A stretch of DNA of 12,797 bases from Gallionella sp. (GCA_030690245.1 JAUYGW010000260.1:1-12797), one strand, 5' to 3'; shown: positions 1 to 6,712, counted from the stretch's first letter. The notes: generated by a model from the letters alone, not told the origin. Made by a program: numbers and translations.

Positions 1-209
1 CCCTCTTGAGCAATCTGAAGACCGCGTTTTCTGGAACCTACCATGCGTTCAATTTTTCCAAGTACGCACATCGCTACCTCGCTGAAATCCAATATCGATT
101 TAACCGCCGCTTCGACTTGTCGGTCATTCTGCACAGACTGCGTCGAGCATCAGCCGTTACTTCGCCGCATCCGGAGCGTCTCATTCGTGCGGCTGAACAT
201 TGTGGCTAA
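1..209 (+). CDS. IS1595-family transposase, C-terminal fragment (cut by window edge)
   Basis: The reading frame is open from the window edge (first full codon at base 3) to a TAA at 207–209, so this is the last ~68 residues of a longer protein. The residues read as the C-terminal part of an IS1595/ISXO2-like DDE transposase: a SNLKTAFSGTYHAF segment, then KYAHRYLAEIQYRFNRRFDL, then a short basic tail. The NLK…GTYHAF and YRFNRRFDL pattern is characteristic of this family, whose members cut and paste the element through a DDE-type active site. The catalytic residues lie upstream and outside the window, so whether the copy is intact cannot be judged. The internal TTG at base 6 is not a real start. 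It is unrelated to the minus-strand gene block that begins at 375. Confidence 0.82.
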   Translation, partial: LLSNLKTAFSGTYHAFNFSKYAHRYLAEIQYRFNRRFDLSVILHRLRRASAVTSPHPERLIRAAEHCG

Positions 210-219
210 TCAGGAACCC
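1..219 (+). mobile_element. Right end of an IS1595-family insertion sequence
   Basis: The transposase frame ends at 209, and the bases around and after the stop (TGGCTAATCAGGAACCC, 203–219) are the likely right terminal inverted repeat. This is inferred from position: IS1595-family elements carry a single gene that ends very close to the right end. The left end is outside the window, so the inverted repeat and the target duplication cannot be confirmed, and the exact right boundary is uncertain by tens of bases. Confidence 0.45.
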
Positions 220-236
220 AGATAATCCATTTGGAC

Positions 237-278
237 GTCGGGCTTCAGCCCGGCATGTCGGGTTAAAACCCGACCTAC
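237..278 (-). repeat. REP-type palindrome pair with GTAG head
   Basis: Read on the minus strand, GTAG (278–275) is followed by an 8-base perfect palindrome (arms 257–264 and 267–274). Then comes CATG and a second hairpin (arms 237–243 and 248–254, one G·T pair, loop TTCA). The GTAG tetranucleotide directly 5' of a GC-rich hairpin is the layout of REP elements mobilised by RAYT transposases. Near-identical units occur at 2060–2082, 4277–4300 and 4484–4507. The unit lies between the IS end and the 3' end of folA; no gene was found in 210–374. Confidence 0.6.
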
Positions 279-374
279 AACCCATTGATTTTGCAATGCC
301 TCAAGAGCTAATGAACTATCTTGTTTAAACCCAATCTCAAGCTCATGTTCGGAGTGTCAGTAGCGCGAAGCGGT

Positions 375-902
375 TTAGTCCTCCGGCACTGAGCGGCTAT
401 CGCGACAATAGGTCGCGAAGTGATACTCCAGCGGTTCCGGCATTTCCTGCCGGTGTATTTCGCGCGATACTTCCAGCCATTCAGATCGGTCGAATTCCGG
501 AAACCAGGCATCGCCGGCAACCTCTTGCTGAATCTCGGTGATGCAGAGCACATCTGCCAAATTCAGCGCCTGCGCGTAAACATCCGCACCACCGACTATG
601 AATATCTGCGGGTCGGAGGCGCAAACAGCAAGCGCTTCCTGCAATGAGTGCGTGACGATGCATCCATCTATTTTCAGGTTATGGTCGCGTGACACCACCA
701 CGGTAGTGCGGCCCGGTAGCGGCCTGCCGATGGACTCAAATGTTTTGCGCCCCATAATCATATGATGCCCCATCGTGAGCCGCTTGAAGTGCTGCAAGTC
801 GGCAGGAATGCGCCACGGCAGGGCGTTGTTGATGCCGATGGCGCGGTTCTTCGCCATCGCGACAATGATGGAGATGCGGGAACGGGTGGAAGCGATAGGC
901 AC
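375..902 (-). CDS. folA: Dihydrofolate reductase
   Basis: It reduces dihydrofolate to tetrahydrofolate with NADPH, a cytosolic step needed for thymidylate, purine and methionine synthesis. The 175-residue product has the usual length and all the landmarks: ISIIVAMAKNRAIG at 10–23, NALPW at 26–30, and PADL at 33–36, whose Asp35 matches the substrate-protonating Asp27 of E. coli. It also has HFK at 38–40, the NADPH-binding GRKTFES…GRPLPGR at 51–65, and IVGG at 102–105. The start is a GTG at 900–902. An in-frame TAA lies 15 bases upstream and no ATG precedes the conserved N-terminus, so GTG is the only reasonable choice; no clear Shine-Dalgarno precedes it. It follows the DJ-1 gene by 24 bases in the same direction and is probably cotranscribed with it. 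Confidence 0.95.
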   Translation of the reverse strand: MPIASTRSRISIIVAMAKNRAIGINNALPWRIPADLQHFKRLTMGHHMIMGRKTFESIGRPLPGRTTVVVSRDHNLKIDGCIVTHSLQEALAVCASDPQIFIVGGADVYAQALNLADVLCITEIQQEVAGDAWFPEFDRSEWLEVSREIHRQEMPEPLEYHFATYCRDSRSVPED

Positions 903-926
903 GATGGCTATGCGGTTTTAACGTTG

Positions 927-1469
927 CTAGCGTACCAGCCCGGCTTCCACTTCATCCCGCTTGGTCTTGCCAGACAAACGCTCGACCAGCGCCAGCGCGA
1001 AATCCATTGCCGTGCCGGGACCGCGCGAGGTGATCAGCTTGCCGTCTGCCACAACGGCGGAAGTCTGCAGATTCACTTTGGGGAAAGCATCCAGGCAGGT
1101 CGGATAACAGGTAGCCTTGCGTCCGTCCAGCAATCCGGCGGCGGCAAGCACCGAGGGTGCGGCACAGATCGCGGTGACATATTTCCCCTGCCGCGCCATT
1201 TTTTGCAGCAACGCGATCAGGCGTTGGTCGGCCCGGAGGTTGTCGGTGCCTGGCAGGCCGCCGGGCAGCACGATCATGTCAAAATCCTGATGCTGCGCGA
1301 GATCCAGGGTGGTATCCGCCAGCAGCACCACGCCGTGACTGCCCAGCACCGGCAAATCGTCCAGACCTGCGCTGGTCACTTCGATACTGGCACGGCGCAG
1401 GATGTCGATGACCGTGACGGTTTCAATTTCTTCGCAACCTTGTGCGAGCATGACGAGAACTTTGTGCAT
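927..1469 (-). CDS. yajL: DJ-1/PfpI family protein (YajL/ThiJ type)
   Basis: A 180-residue single-domain protein of the DJ-1/ThiJ/PfpI superfamily. The N-terminus (MHKVLVMLAQGCEEIETV) matches the DJ-1/YajL subgroup, with Glu16 in the place of DJ-1 Glu18. The nucleophile-elbow cysteine is Cys102 in the VTAICAAPSVLAAAGLL segment, and a PGG turn lies at 69–71. Family members protect against oxidative and carbonyl stress; chaperone, glyoxalase and deglycase activities have been reported and the deglycase role is debated. The chosen ATG at 1467–1469 follows an AGGGAAG ribosome site about 6 bases upstream. The frame stays open to 1658 only because it overlaps yajQ, so the longer start is rejected. 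It sits between yajQ and folA, all on the minus strand. Confidence 0.9.
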   Translation of the reverse strand: MHKVLVMLAQGCEEIETVTVIDILRRASIEVTSAGLDDLPVLGSHGVVLLADTTLDLAQHQDFDMIVLPGGLPGTDNLRADQRLIALLQKMARQGKYVTAICAAPSVLAAAGLLDGRKATCYPTCLDAFPKVNLQTSAVVADGKLITSRGPGTAMDFALALVERLSGKTKRDEVEAGLVR

Positions 1470-1499
1470 ATTTTTCTTCCCTGTGAACATCACTTGAGC

Positions 1500-1530
1500 C
1501 GTTCGCCCAATATCCAACCCAATGCGAACG
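1500..1530 (-). repeat. Perfect 7-bp inverted repeat between yajQ and the DJ-1 gene
   Basis: Arms CGTTCGC (1500–1506) and GCGAACG (1524–1530) enclose a 17-base loop in the 79-base spacer 1470–1548. No T-tract follows on either strand, so it does not look like an intrinsic terminator. It may be an mRNA hairpin or chance. Confidence 0.3.
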
Positions 1531-1548
1531 CGTGCAGGGCACCTGTAA

Positions 1549-2037
1549 TCAGTCCCTGAAATTCTGGTACTGCAACGGGAAATCGGTGATCGTTTTTTTG
1601 ACGAAGGCGATGGCGGACTGTAAATCGTCGCGGCTCTTGCCGGTGACCCGCACGGCATCGCCCTGAATGCTGGACTGCACCTTTATCTTGCTGTCCTTGA
1701 GCAGCTTGACAATTTTTTTCGCCAGTTCGATCTCGATGCCGACCTTGACTTCGCAACTGCGCTTGACCTTGTTGCCGCTGACCTTCTCGATCTTCTCGCT
1801 GATCTCCAGGCACTTGATGTCCACCCCGCGTTTGGTCAGCTTTCCGTTCAGGATGTCCTGCACCTGGTCGAGCTGGAATTCGTTGTCGGCATGCACGGTG
1901 AGTTTGAGCTCGGACTGCTCGACGCGCGCATCCGAACCCTTGAAATCGAAGCGTGTGCTGACTTCCTTGTTGGTCTGCTCGAGCGCGTTCTTGACCTCGG
2001 TTTTGTCCACTTCTGAAACGATATCGAATGATGGCAT
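1549..2037 (-). CDS. yajQ: YajQ family nucleotide-binding protein
   Basis: A 162-residue protein of the YajQ (DUF520) family, with two ferredoxin-like halves. Some members bind cyclic di-GMP and act with transcription factors, as shown in Xanthomonas; the E. coli protein binds nucleotides or RNA. The sequence is canonical throughout: [11 protein letters not shown] at the start, [11 protein letters not shown] near 27–37, [19 protein letters not shown] near 71–89, and the C-terminal [16 protein letters not shown] and PLQYQNFRD end. The ATG follows an AGGAG site about 7 bases upstream (2043–2047 on the plus strand), which fixes the start. Binding of c-di-GMP by this protein is inferred from the family only. 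It lies downstream of ppnP with a REP element in the gap. Confidence 0.95.
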   Translation of the reverse strand: MPSFDIVSEVDKTEVKNALEQTNKEVSTRFDFKGSDARVEQSELKLTVHADNEFQLDQVQDILNGKLTKRGVDIKCLEISEKIEKVSGNKVKRSCEVKVGIEIELAKKIVKLLKDSKIKVQSSIQGDAVRVTGKSRDDLQSAIAFVKKTITDFPLQYQNFRD

Positions 2038-2059
2038 GGTAGCTCCTTATTGATTGCTC

Positions 2060-2082
2060 GTAGGTCGGGCTGAAGCCCGACC
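2060..2082 (+). repeat. REP-type palindrome with GTAG head
   Basis: GTAG at 2060–2063 leads into arms GGTCGGGC (2063–2070) and GCCCGACC (2075–2082) around a TGAA loop, an 8-base perfect stem. It lies in the 57-base gap between ppnP and yajQ. It is the only copy in the window with the GTAG head on the plus strand. As a hairpin between two genes it could also affect mRNA stability or termination. Confidence 0.65.
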
Positions 2083-2094
2083 TGCATCCAGTTG

Positions 2095-2415
2095 TTAGCC
2101 AAAACTGCAAACGTAGTTTACCGCCTCTTCACCCGCGTGAATTTCAAAACTGCTGTTTTCCGCAACGCTGAAAGAACTGCCTGCTGCATAGGTCTTGAAC
2201 GCTGGCTCTCCGGCGATTTTCACCGAGCATTCGCCAGCGGCGATCTCCATCAATTCCGGCGCGCCGACATTAAAGGTGAGCTGGCTGCCCGGCATGATCA
2301 CGCCCACGGTCTTGCGCGTGCCGTCCGGGAAATATACCGAGTGTGACACGCACTTGCCGTCGAAGAACACATTGGCTTTTTTTCCTACGCTGACATTGTC
2401 GAATTTGTCTGACAT
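2095..2415 (-). CDS. ppnP: Pyrimidine/purine nucleoside phosphorylase
   Basis: A 106-residue cupin-fold protein of the PpnP (YaiE, DUF1255) family. It phosphorolyses several purine and pyrimidine nucleosides to the free base and ribose-1-phosphate. Family-typical segments are visible: [19 protein letters not shown] at 7–25, the [15 protein letters not shown] turn near 29–43, [13 protein letters not shown] near 46–58, and the C-terminal VNYVCSF. The length is standard for the family. The ATG follows an AAAGGAAA ribosome site. It lies 42 bases downstream of the macro-domain gene and is probably cotranscribed with it. That pairing would join ADP-ribose binding with nucleoside turnover, which is only an inference. 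Confidence 0.92.
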   Translation of the reverse strand: MSDKFDNVSVGKKANVFFDGKCVSHSVYFPDGTRKTVGVIMPGSQLTFNVGAPELMEIAAGECSVKIAGEPAFKTYAAGSSFSVAENSSFEIHAGEEAVNYVCSFG

Positions 2416-2457
2416 GATGCGGCTTTCCTTTAAGGTTATTTTTGGAGAATCGTTTGA

Positions 2458-2949
2458 TTATTTTGCAGGTTCGTTGGCTTTCACACCTTTTTGGTAATTG
2501 ACATAGACATACACCGGCATATTGAGATCGCCAAGTTGCTTCTCGATGAGCTGTTTGACTTCGTCCCAATTCAGGCCGCCCACCCCACAGGCCAAGCGCG
2601 GCAGAGCGAGGCTGCCCAGCTTCTCTTTCTGTACAAAGCTGCGCAGAGCATGCAGCGTATGGTTCACATGGCTCAAGGTGGCATGCCCCGGCTTGCTGCC
2701 GTGATCGTAAGCGCCATCCTGAGTGAACAGATTGACGATATAGCGGCCATCGGAACTCATCCATGTCCACAGCCCGCCGGGCTTGGGGTGCTGGGTCTGG
2801 CAGTAATGGCGGAAGTCCTTATACAGCGCCGGCATACGCTCGCGCAGTTGCAGCGCGAGCCCTTGATGGAAATCATCATTTGGGGCAATGCCATGCGCAA
2901 CGGCTTTTGCGCCGCTCAACAAGATGTCGCCGCTCAATTCGTAGATCAT
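2458..2949 (-). CDS. Macro-domain protein (ADP-ribose binding, TARG1/ALC1-like)
   Basis: A 163-residue protein consisting of one macro domain. Visible landmarks are the N-terminal ELSGDIL (4–10), the AVAHGIAPNDDFHQGLALQL loop (16–35), GRYIVNLFTQ (68–77), and the ribose/phosphate loop LPRLACGVGGLNWDEV (116–131). The order and wording resemble the TARG1/Poa1 branch of ADP-ribose hydrolases or phosphatases. In a by-eye alignment with human TARG1, recalled from memory, the catalytic Lys84 falls on Gln77 and Asp125 on Gly124, so TARG1-type catalysis is doubtful. A strong AAGGAGG site 7 bases before the ATG supports the start. No DarT-like toxin lies next to it. It stands between argG and ppnP. The substrate is unknown. 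Confidence 0.85.
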   Translation of the reverse strand: MIYELSGDILLSGAKAVAHGIAPNDDFHQGLALQLRERMPALYKDFRHYCQTQHPKPGGLWTWMSSDGRYIVNLFTQDGAYDHGSKPGHATLSHVNHTLHALRSFVQKEKLGSLALPRLACGVGGLNWDEVKQLIEKQLGDLNMPVYVYVNYQKGVKANEPAK

Positions 2950-2992
2950 GATTTGCCTCCTTAATGCAGGGATTACCAGGATACCGCGTGCA

Positions 2993-3017
2993 TACGGGCA
3001 GGAACGCCCGCGCTCCC
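2993..3017 (-). repeat. REP-like palindrome with GGAG head, abutting the argG stop codon
   Basis: On the minus strand, one base after the argG TAA, GGGAGCG leads into the hairpin CGGGC (3010–3006), loop GTTCCT, GCCCG (2999–2995). A GGAG tetranucleotide before a palindrome is the second known head type of REP elements. No T-tract follows, so it is not a clear terminator. The rest of the 2950–3018 gap holds only the ribosome site of the macro gene. Confidence 0.4.
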
Positions 3018-3018
3018 T

Positions 3019-4245
3019 TTATTTTCGATTCTTCAGATTTGCCGCGATACGCAAACGCAGCGCGTTCAGCTTGATGAAACCCGCCGCGTCTTTCTGGTCG
3101 TAGGCGCCCTTGTCGTCCTCGAAGGTGGCGATGGTCGGGTCGAACAGCGAGTCGGTCTTGGAGTCGCGCCCGACCACGATCACGTTGCCCTTGTACAGCT
3201 TGACGCGCACCCAGCCGTTCACGCTCTGCTGGGTATGGTCGATCAGGGTCTGCAATGCGCGGCGCTCCGGCGACCACCAGTAGCCGTTGTAAATCATCGA
3301 GGCATAGCGCGGCATCAGGTCATCTTTCAGGTGCGCGACCTCGCGGTCCAGCGTGATCGACTCGATGGCGCGGTGCGCCTTGAGCATAATCGTGCCCCCG
3401 GGAGTCTCGTAGCAGCCGCGCGACTTCATGCCGACGTAGCGGTTCTCCACCAGGTCGAGGCGGCCGATGCCGTGCTTGCCGCCCAGTGTGTTCAGATTGC
3501 GCAAGACCTGTGCGGGCGTCATTGGGTTGCCGTTCAGCGCCACGATGTCGCCGTTGGCAAATTCGAGGTCCAGATATTCGGCGGCATCCGGTGCCTTTTC
3601 CGGCGATACCGTCCAGCGCCACATGCTCTCCTCGGCTTCGGCGGCGGGATCTTCCAGATGGCGGCCTTCGAAGGAGATGTGCAGCAGGTTCGCGTCCATC
3701 GAGTAGGGCGAGCCGCCTTGCTTGTGTTTCATGTCGATGGGGATGCCGGCCTTCTCGGCGTAAGCCATCAGCTTCTCGCGGGAGAGCAGATCCCACTCGC
3801 GCCACGGCGCGATGACCTTGATGTTTGGGTTCAGCGCATACGCGCCCAGCTCGAAACGCACCTGGTCGTTGCCCTTGCCGGTCGCGCCGTGCGAAATGGC
3901 CTGTGCGCCGGTCATGGCGGCGATTTCGATCAGGCGCTTGGCGATCCGCGGGCGCGCGATGGAAGTGCCGAGCAGATATTCGCCTTCGTACACGGTGTTG
4001 GCGCGGAACATCGGCAACACGAAATCGCGCACGAATTCTTCGCGCATGTCGTCGATGAAAATATTTTCCGGCTTGATGCCCATTTTCAGCGCCTTGGCGC
4101 GCGCCGGTTCCAGTTCTTCGCCCTGGCCGATGTCGGCGGTGAAGGTGACCACTTCGCATTGGTAGGTGTCTTGCAGCCATTTCAGGATGACCGAGGTGTC
4201 GAGTCCGCCGGAATAGGCGAGGACGGCTTTTTTGATGTCAGGCAT
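3019..4245 (-). CDS. argG: Argininosuccinate synthase
   Basis: It joins citrulline and aspartate with ATP to form argininosuccinate, the seventh step of arginine synthesis, in the cytosol. The 408-residue product has the standard length for the bacterial type I enzyme. The PP-loop SGGLDTS at 12–18 binds the ATP pyrophosphate. GTSIARP at 93–99 and [14 protein letters not shown] at 119–132 are the family signatures, and [13 protein letters not shown] and [10 protein letters not shown] follow in the C-terminal half. The start ATG follows a GGAAGA site. It overlaps the end of the upstream HicB-like gene by 8 bases, so the two are very likely translated from one mRNA. argH is not in the window. 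A GGAG-headed palindrome starts one base after its stop. Confidence 0.98.
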   Translation of the reverse strand: MPDIKKAVLAYSGGLDTSVILKWLQDTYQCEVVTFTADIGQGEELEPARAKALKMGIKPENIFIDDMREEFVRDFVLPMFRANTVYEGEYLLGTSIARPRIAKRLIEIAAMTGAQAISHGATGKGNDQVRFELGAYALNPNIKVIAPWREWDLLSREKLMAYAEKAGIPIDMKHKQGGSPYSMDANLLHISFEGRHLEDPAAEAEESMWRWTVSPEKAPDAAEYLDLEFANGDIVALNGNPMTPAQVLRNLNTLGGKHGIGRLDLVENRYVGMKSRGCYETPGGTIMLKAHRAIESITLDREVAHLKDDLMPRYASMIYNGYWWSPERRALQTLIDHTQQSVNGWVRVKLYKGNVIVVGRDSKTDSLFDPTIATFEDDKGAYDQKDAAGFIKLNALRLRIAANLKNRK

Positions 4246-4447
4246 TAGATTTCTTCCAGATAAAAATACTACAAGACATGGCGGGTAAAACCCGCCCTAC
4301 AACTGCAAGACACCCTTCAACCGCTTCGTACAGATTGGCCAACAAATCCTCAAAGGTGTCACCCTGCGTTGCACAGCCGGGAATCGCCGGGACTTCCGCC
4401 CAGAAGCCACCTTCCTCCGCTTCGTGTACCACGACTTTTAGCTTCAT
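4238..4447 (-). CDS. HicB-like antitoxin-type protein, orphan, altered C-terminus
   Basis: A 69-residue protein whose first ~48 residues ([30 protein letters not shown] and on to [11 protein letters not shown]) are the partial RNase-H-like fold of the HicB family. In type II systems HicB neutralises the mRNA-cutting HicA toxin. The ATG at 4445–4447 is chosen because GGAGGGCAC lies just before it; the frame stays open to 4486, but that start has no ribosome site. From residue 50 the sequence departs from the family: residues 50–57 are encoded by a REP palindrome (4277–4300), and the rest by what looks like the argG leader. No hicA lies on either side. It overlaps argG by 8 bases and follows argF by 56 bases. 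Such solo short HicB-like proteins are common and may not be antitoxins, so function is uncertain. Confidence 0.75.
   Translation of the reverse strand: MKLKVVVHEAEEGGFWAEVPAIPGCATQGDTFEDLLANLYEAVEGCLAVVGRVLPAMSCSIFIWKKSNA
4277..4300 (-). repeat. REP-type palindrome with GTAG head, inside the hicB-like gene
   Basis: On the minus strand GTAG (4300–4297) precedes arms GGCGGGT (4296–4290) and ACCCGCC (4286–4280) around a TTT loop, then CATG. It is a 7-base perfect stem in the same orientation as the copy at 4484–4507, which lies 207 bases away. The unit lies within the coding frame of the HicB-like gene and ends 32 bases before the argG start. In the mRNA the hairpin sits just ahead of the argG ribosome site and could influence argG translation or transcript ends. 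Confidence 0.7.
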
Positions 4448-4483
4448 GTGCCCTCCAGTTGAATTATCAAAGCAGGCTGCCAC

Positions 4484-4507
4484 CATGGCGGGTAGAGTCC
4501 GCCCTAC
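4484..4507 (-). repeat. REP-type palindrome with GTAG head, overlapping the argF stop codon
   Basis: On the minus strand GTAG (4507–4504) is followed by arms GGCGG (4503–4499) and CCGCC (4491–4487), extended by one G·T pair, then CATG. The last three bases of the GTAG head are the TAG stop codon of argF. Its sequence is a degenerate form of the 4277–4300 copy with the same orientation. It occupies the spacer before the HicB-like gene. Confidence 0.65.
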
Positions 4508-5439
4508 TTTATTTCTCCAAGCAGCAGATATTCCATCAGCGCTTTCTGCACATGCAGCCTATTCTCCGCCTCGTCCCACACCACGCTCTGCGGGCCGTCG
4601 ATGACACCTGCGGAAACTTCCTCGCCACGGTGTGCGGGCAGGCAGTGCATGAATACTGCGTCCGGTGCGGCGACGCGCATCATGTCCTCGTCCACCTGCC
4701 AGTCGGCGAAAGCCTTCATGCGTTCCTCGTTCTCGGCTTCGTAGCCCATCGACGTCCATACGTCAGTGGTCACCAGGTCGGCGCCGCGCGCGGCTTCCAT
4801 CGGGTCCGGGAATTCCTCGTAGTGATCCTCGCCGAATAGCCCGGCACGCTCCGGCTCGACCTCGTAGCCGGGCGGGGTCGAGACATGCACGTTGAAGTCG
4901 AGGATTTCGGCGGCTTGCAGCCAGGTGTTGCACATATTATTGGAGTCGCCGATCCACGCCACGGTCTTGCCGGTGATGCTGCCGCGCTGCTCGATGTAGG
5001 TGTAGATGTCGGCGAGCACCTGGCACGGGTGGTATTCGTTGGTCAGGCCGTTGATTACCGGCACGCGCGAGTTGGCCGCGAAGCGTTCGATGATGTCCTG
5101 CTCGAAGGTGCGGATCATCACGATGTCGCTCATGCGCGAAATCACCTGCCCGGCATCTTCCACCGGCTCGCCGCGCCCCAGTTGCGAGTCGCGCGTGTTC
5201 AGGTAAATCGCCGAACCGCCGAGTTGCTGCATCCCGGCTTCGAACGACAGGCGCGTGCGGGTGCTGGCTTTCTCGAAGATCATCACCAGCGTGCGGTCGG
5301 TCAGCGGCCAGTACTGCTGGTAGGATTTGAACTTCTGCTTGATGATGCGGGTGCGTTCGAACAGGTACTCAAATTCGTCGCGAGTGAAGTCCTTGAATTG
5401 CAGAAAATGTTTTACCGGCAGCATTTGTTTTACTGACAT
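4504..5439 (-). CDS. argF: Ornithine carbamoyltransferase
   Basis: It transfers the carbamoyl group of carbamoyl phosphate to ornithine, giving citrulline, the substrate of ArgG. The 311-residue product has the normal length. The carbamoyl-phosphate loop STRTR is at 59–63, HPCQ at 137–140, the SMG ornithine loop at 230–232, and [11 protein letters not shown] at 265–275 contains the active-site Cys266. The enzyme acts as a cytosolic trimer. It starts 13 bases after argD ends, in the same direction, with only a weak TGGAA site, which points to coupled translation. Its TAG stop is formed by the GTAG head of a REP palindrome, so the last residues may have been shaped by that element. Confidence 0.97.
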   Translation of the reverse strand: MSVKQMLPVKHFLQFKDFTRDEFEYLFERTRIIKQKFKSYQQYWPLTDRTLVMIFEKASTRTRLSFEAGMQQLGGSAIYLNTRDSQLGRGEPVEDAGQVISRMSDIVMIRTFEQDIIERFAANSRVPVINGLTNEYHPCQVLADIYTYIEQRGSITGKTVAWIGDSNNMCNTWLQAAEILDFNVHVSTPPGYEVEPERAGLFGEDHYEEFPDPMEAARGADLVTTDVWTSMGYEAENEERMKAFADWQVDEDMMRVAAPDAVFMHCLPAHRGEEVSAGVIDGPQSVVWDEAENRLHVQKALMEYLLLGEIK

Positions 5440-5452
5440 GGCACGGTTCCAA

Positions 5453-6625
5453 TCAGGATTGCAAAAATTCTTTTATCAGCGGGCACAGGATGTCCAGCAG
5501 TTGCTGCGCCTCGTCCTGCGACATCACCAGCGCCGGCAACAGGCGGATCACGTTGTCGGCGGTCACGTTGGTCAACAGCCCTTGGGCGAGCGCCAGTTTG
5601 ACCAGGTCGCCGCAAGGCCTGTCGAGTTCGATGCCGAGCATCAGCCCCTGCCCGCGTATTTCCTTGACGCCGCTCACGCCCTGCAAGGCGGTGGCGATGC
5701 CTTGCCGTATGAATTGGCCGAGGCTCTCGGTGTGCGCCAGCAGCTTGTCCTGCTCGATGATATTCAACGTGGTCAGGCCTGCCGTGCAAGCCAGCGGATT
5801 GCCGCCGAACGTCGAGCCGTGATTGCCCGGTTTGAATAGTCCAGCCGCCTTGCCGGCGGCGAGGCACGCGCCGATCGGCACGCCGGAGCCGAGCCCCTTG
5901 GCCAGCGTCATCACGTCCGGCAGGATGCCGGTGTGCTGGAAGGCGAACCATTTTCCGGTGCGGCCCATGCCGCATTGCACCTCGTCCAGCATCAGCAGCC
6001 AGTTATGCTCGTCGCAGATCTGCCGCAATTGTTGCAGGTATTCGATGTCCAGAGTACGCACACCGCCCTCGCCCTGAATCGGCTCGACCAGCACCGCAAC
6101 CACGTTGCTGTTGTGCTGGGCAACCTGGCGGATCGCCTCCAGATCGTCGTAGGGCACGCGCACGAAGCCCTTTACCAGTGGCTCGAAGCCGGCCTGCACC
6201 TTGCGGTTTCCGGTCGCGGAAAGAGTCGCCAGCGTGCGCCCGTGAAAGGCCTTTTCCATCACGATGACGGCGGGGGATTCGATGCCTTGCTGATGGCCGT
6301 ACATGCGCGCCAGTTTGATCGCGGCCTCGTTCGCCTCGCAGCCGGAGTTGCAGAAAAACACTTCCTGCATGTCTGACAGGCCGCACAGCTTGTCGGCCAG
6401 CAGTTCCTGTTCGCGCACCTGATAGATGTTGGAACAGTGGATCAGCCTGCCGATTTGTTCGCTCAGCGCGGCGGTGAAGCGCGGGTGCGCGTGGCCCAAT
6501 GTGTTCACCGCGATGCCGGACAGCGCGTCCAGATAACGCTTGCCTTCGGTGTCCCACAGCCACACGCCTTCGCCATGCGAAAAGGCGACGGGAAGCCGGG
6601 CATAAGTGTTCATCAGATGCGACAT
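5453..6625 (-). CDS. argD: Acetylornithine aminotransferase
   Basis: A class III, PLP-dependent aminotransferase of 390 residues, the usual ArgD length. It interconverts N-acetylornithine and N-acetylglutamate semialdehyde using 2-oxoglutarate/glutamate, and in many bacteria also serves as succinyldiaminopimelate aminotransferase. The core is clear: FFCNSGCEANEAAIK at 90–104, FHGRT near 127–131, LMLDEVQCGMGRTGK at 211–225, and the PLP lysine Lys243 in MTLAKGLGSGVP. The ATG at 6623–6625 is chosen because the MSHLMNTYARLPV start is typical and AGAGG lies 5 bases before it. The frame remains open to 6670, through a hairpin, so a longer product from TTG or GTG cannot be excluded. It heads the argD–argF–(hicB)–argG block. 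Confidence 0.96.
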   Translation of the reverse strand: MSHLMNTYARLPVAFSHGEGVWLWDTEGKRYLDALSGIAVNTLGHAHPRFTAALSEQIGRLIHCSNIYQVREQELLADKLCGLSDMQEVFFCNSGCEANEAAIKLARMYGHQQGIESPAVIVMEKAFHGRTLATLSATGNRKVQAGFEPLVKGFVRVPYDDLEAIRQVAQHNSNVVAVLVEPIQGEGGVRTLDIEYLQQLRQICDEHNWLLMLDEVQCGMGRTGKWFAFQHTGILPDVMTLAKGLGSGVPIGACLAAGKAAGLFKPGNHGSTFGGNPLACTAGLTTLNIIEQDKLLAHTESLGQFIRQGIATALQGVSGVKEIRGQGLMLGIELDRPCGDLVKLALAQGLLTNVTADNVIRLLPALVMSQDEAQQLLDILCPLIKEFLQS

Positions 6626-6635
6626 ACAGACCTCT

Positions 6636-6663
6636 AAAAACAAGACGGCGGACACGCCGCCGT
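6636..6663 (-). terminator. Intrinsic-terminator-like hairpin in front of argD (possible attenuator)
   Basis: Minus strand: arms ACGGCGG (6663–6657) and CCGCCGT (6651–6645) with loop CGTGT, followed by CTTGTTTTT (6644–6636). The T-tract runs straight into the argD ribosome site AGAGG. The form is that of a Rho-independent terminator, but the place is a 5' leader: less than 20 bases separate it from the argD start, too little for a further promoter. Either rpsT transcription ends here and argD is made by read-through, or the hairpin regulates argD. A 16-codon ORF (6684–6634) overlaps it but has no Arg codons. Confidence 0.55.
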
Positions 6664-6712
6664 TGCGCAATCAACAAGGGGCATATATTGAGCCAAACAG
6701 CTCCACAAAGCA

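Noticed and set aside
308..374. A terminator for folA
   Set aside because: Only very short stems (CGC–GCG) and no T-tract were found after the folA stop; the GTAG hairpins further on are the only strong structures.
2458..2949. A DarTG-type toxin–antitoxin pair
   Set aside because: The macro domain is present, but neither neighbour (argG, ppnP) is a DarT-like ADP-ribosyltransferase.
3235..4248. A 337-codon plus-strand reading frame opposite argG
   Set aside because: It mirrors the third-codon-position bias of argG, has no family resemblance and no ribosome site, and argG is unmistakable on the other strand.
4238..4447. A complete HicBA toxin–antitoxin system
   Set aside because: No HicA-like (double-stranded RNA-binding fold) ORF lies before or after hicB on either strand; argG and argF abut it directly.
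4277..4507. A CRISPR array or tandem repeat array
   Set aside because: The repeated units are only two here, are palindromic REP types and enclose a gene rather than short spacers.
6634..6684. A short leader peptide (16 codons) before argD as an arginine-sensing attenuator
   Set aside because: It has no arginine codons and no ribosome site, so it does not meet the criteria for classic leader-peptide attenuation, although the hairpin itself stays of interest.
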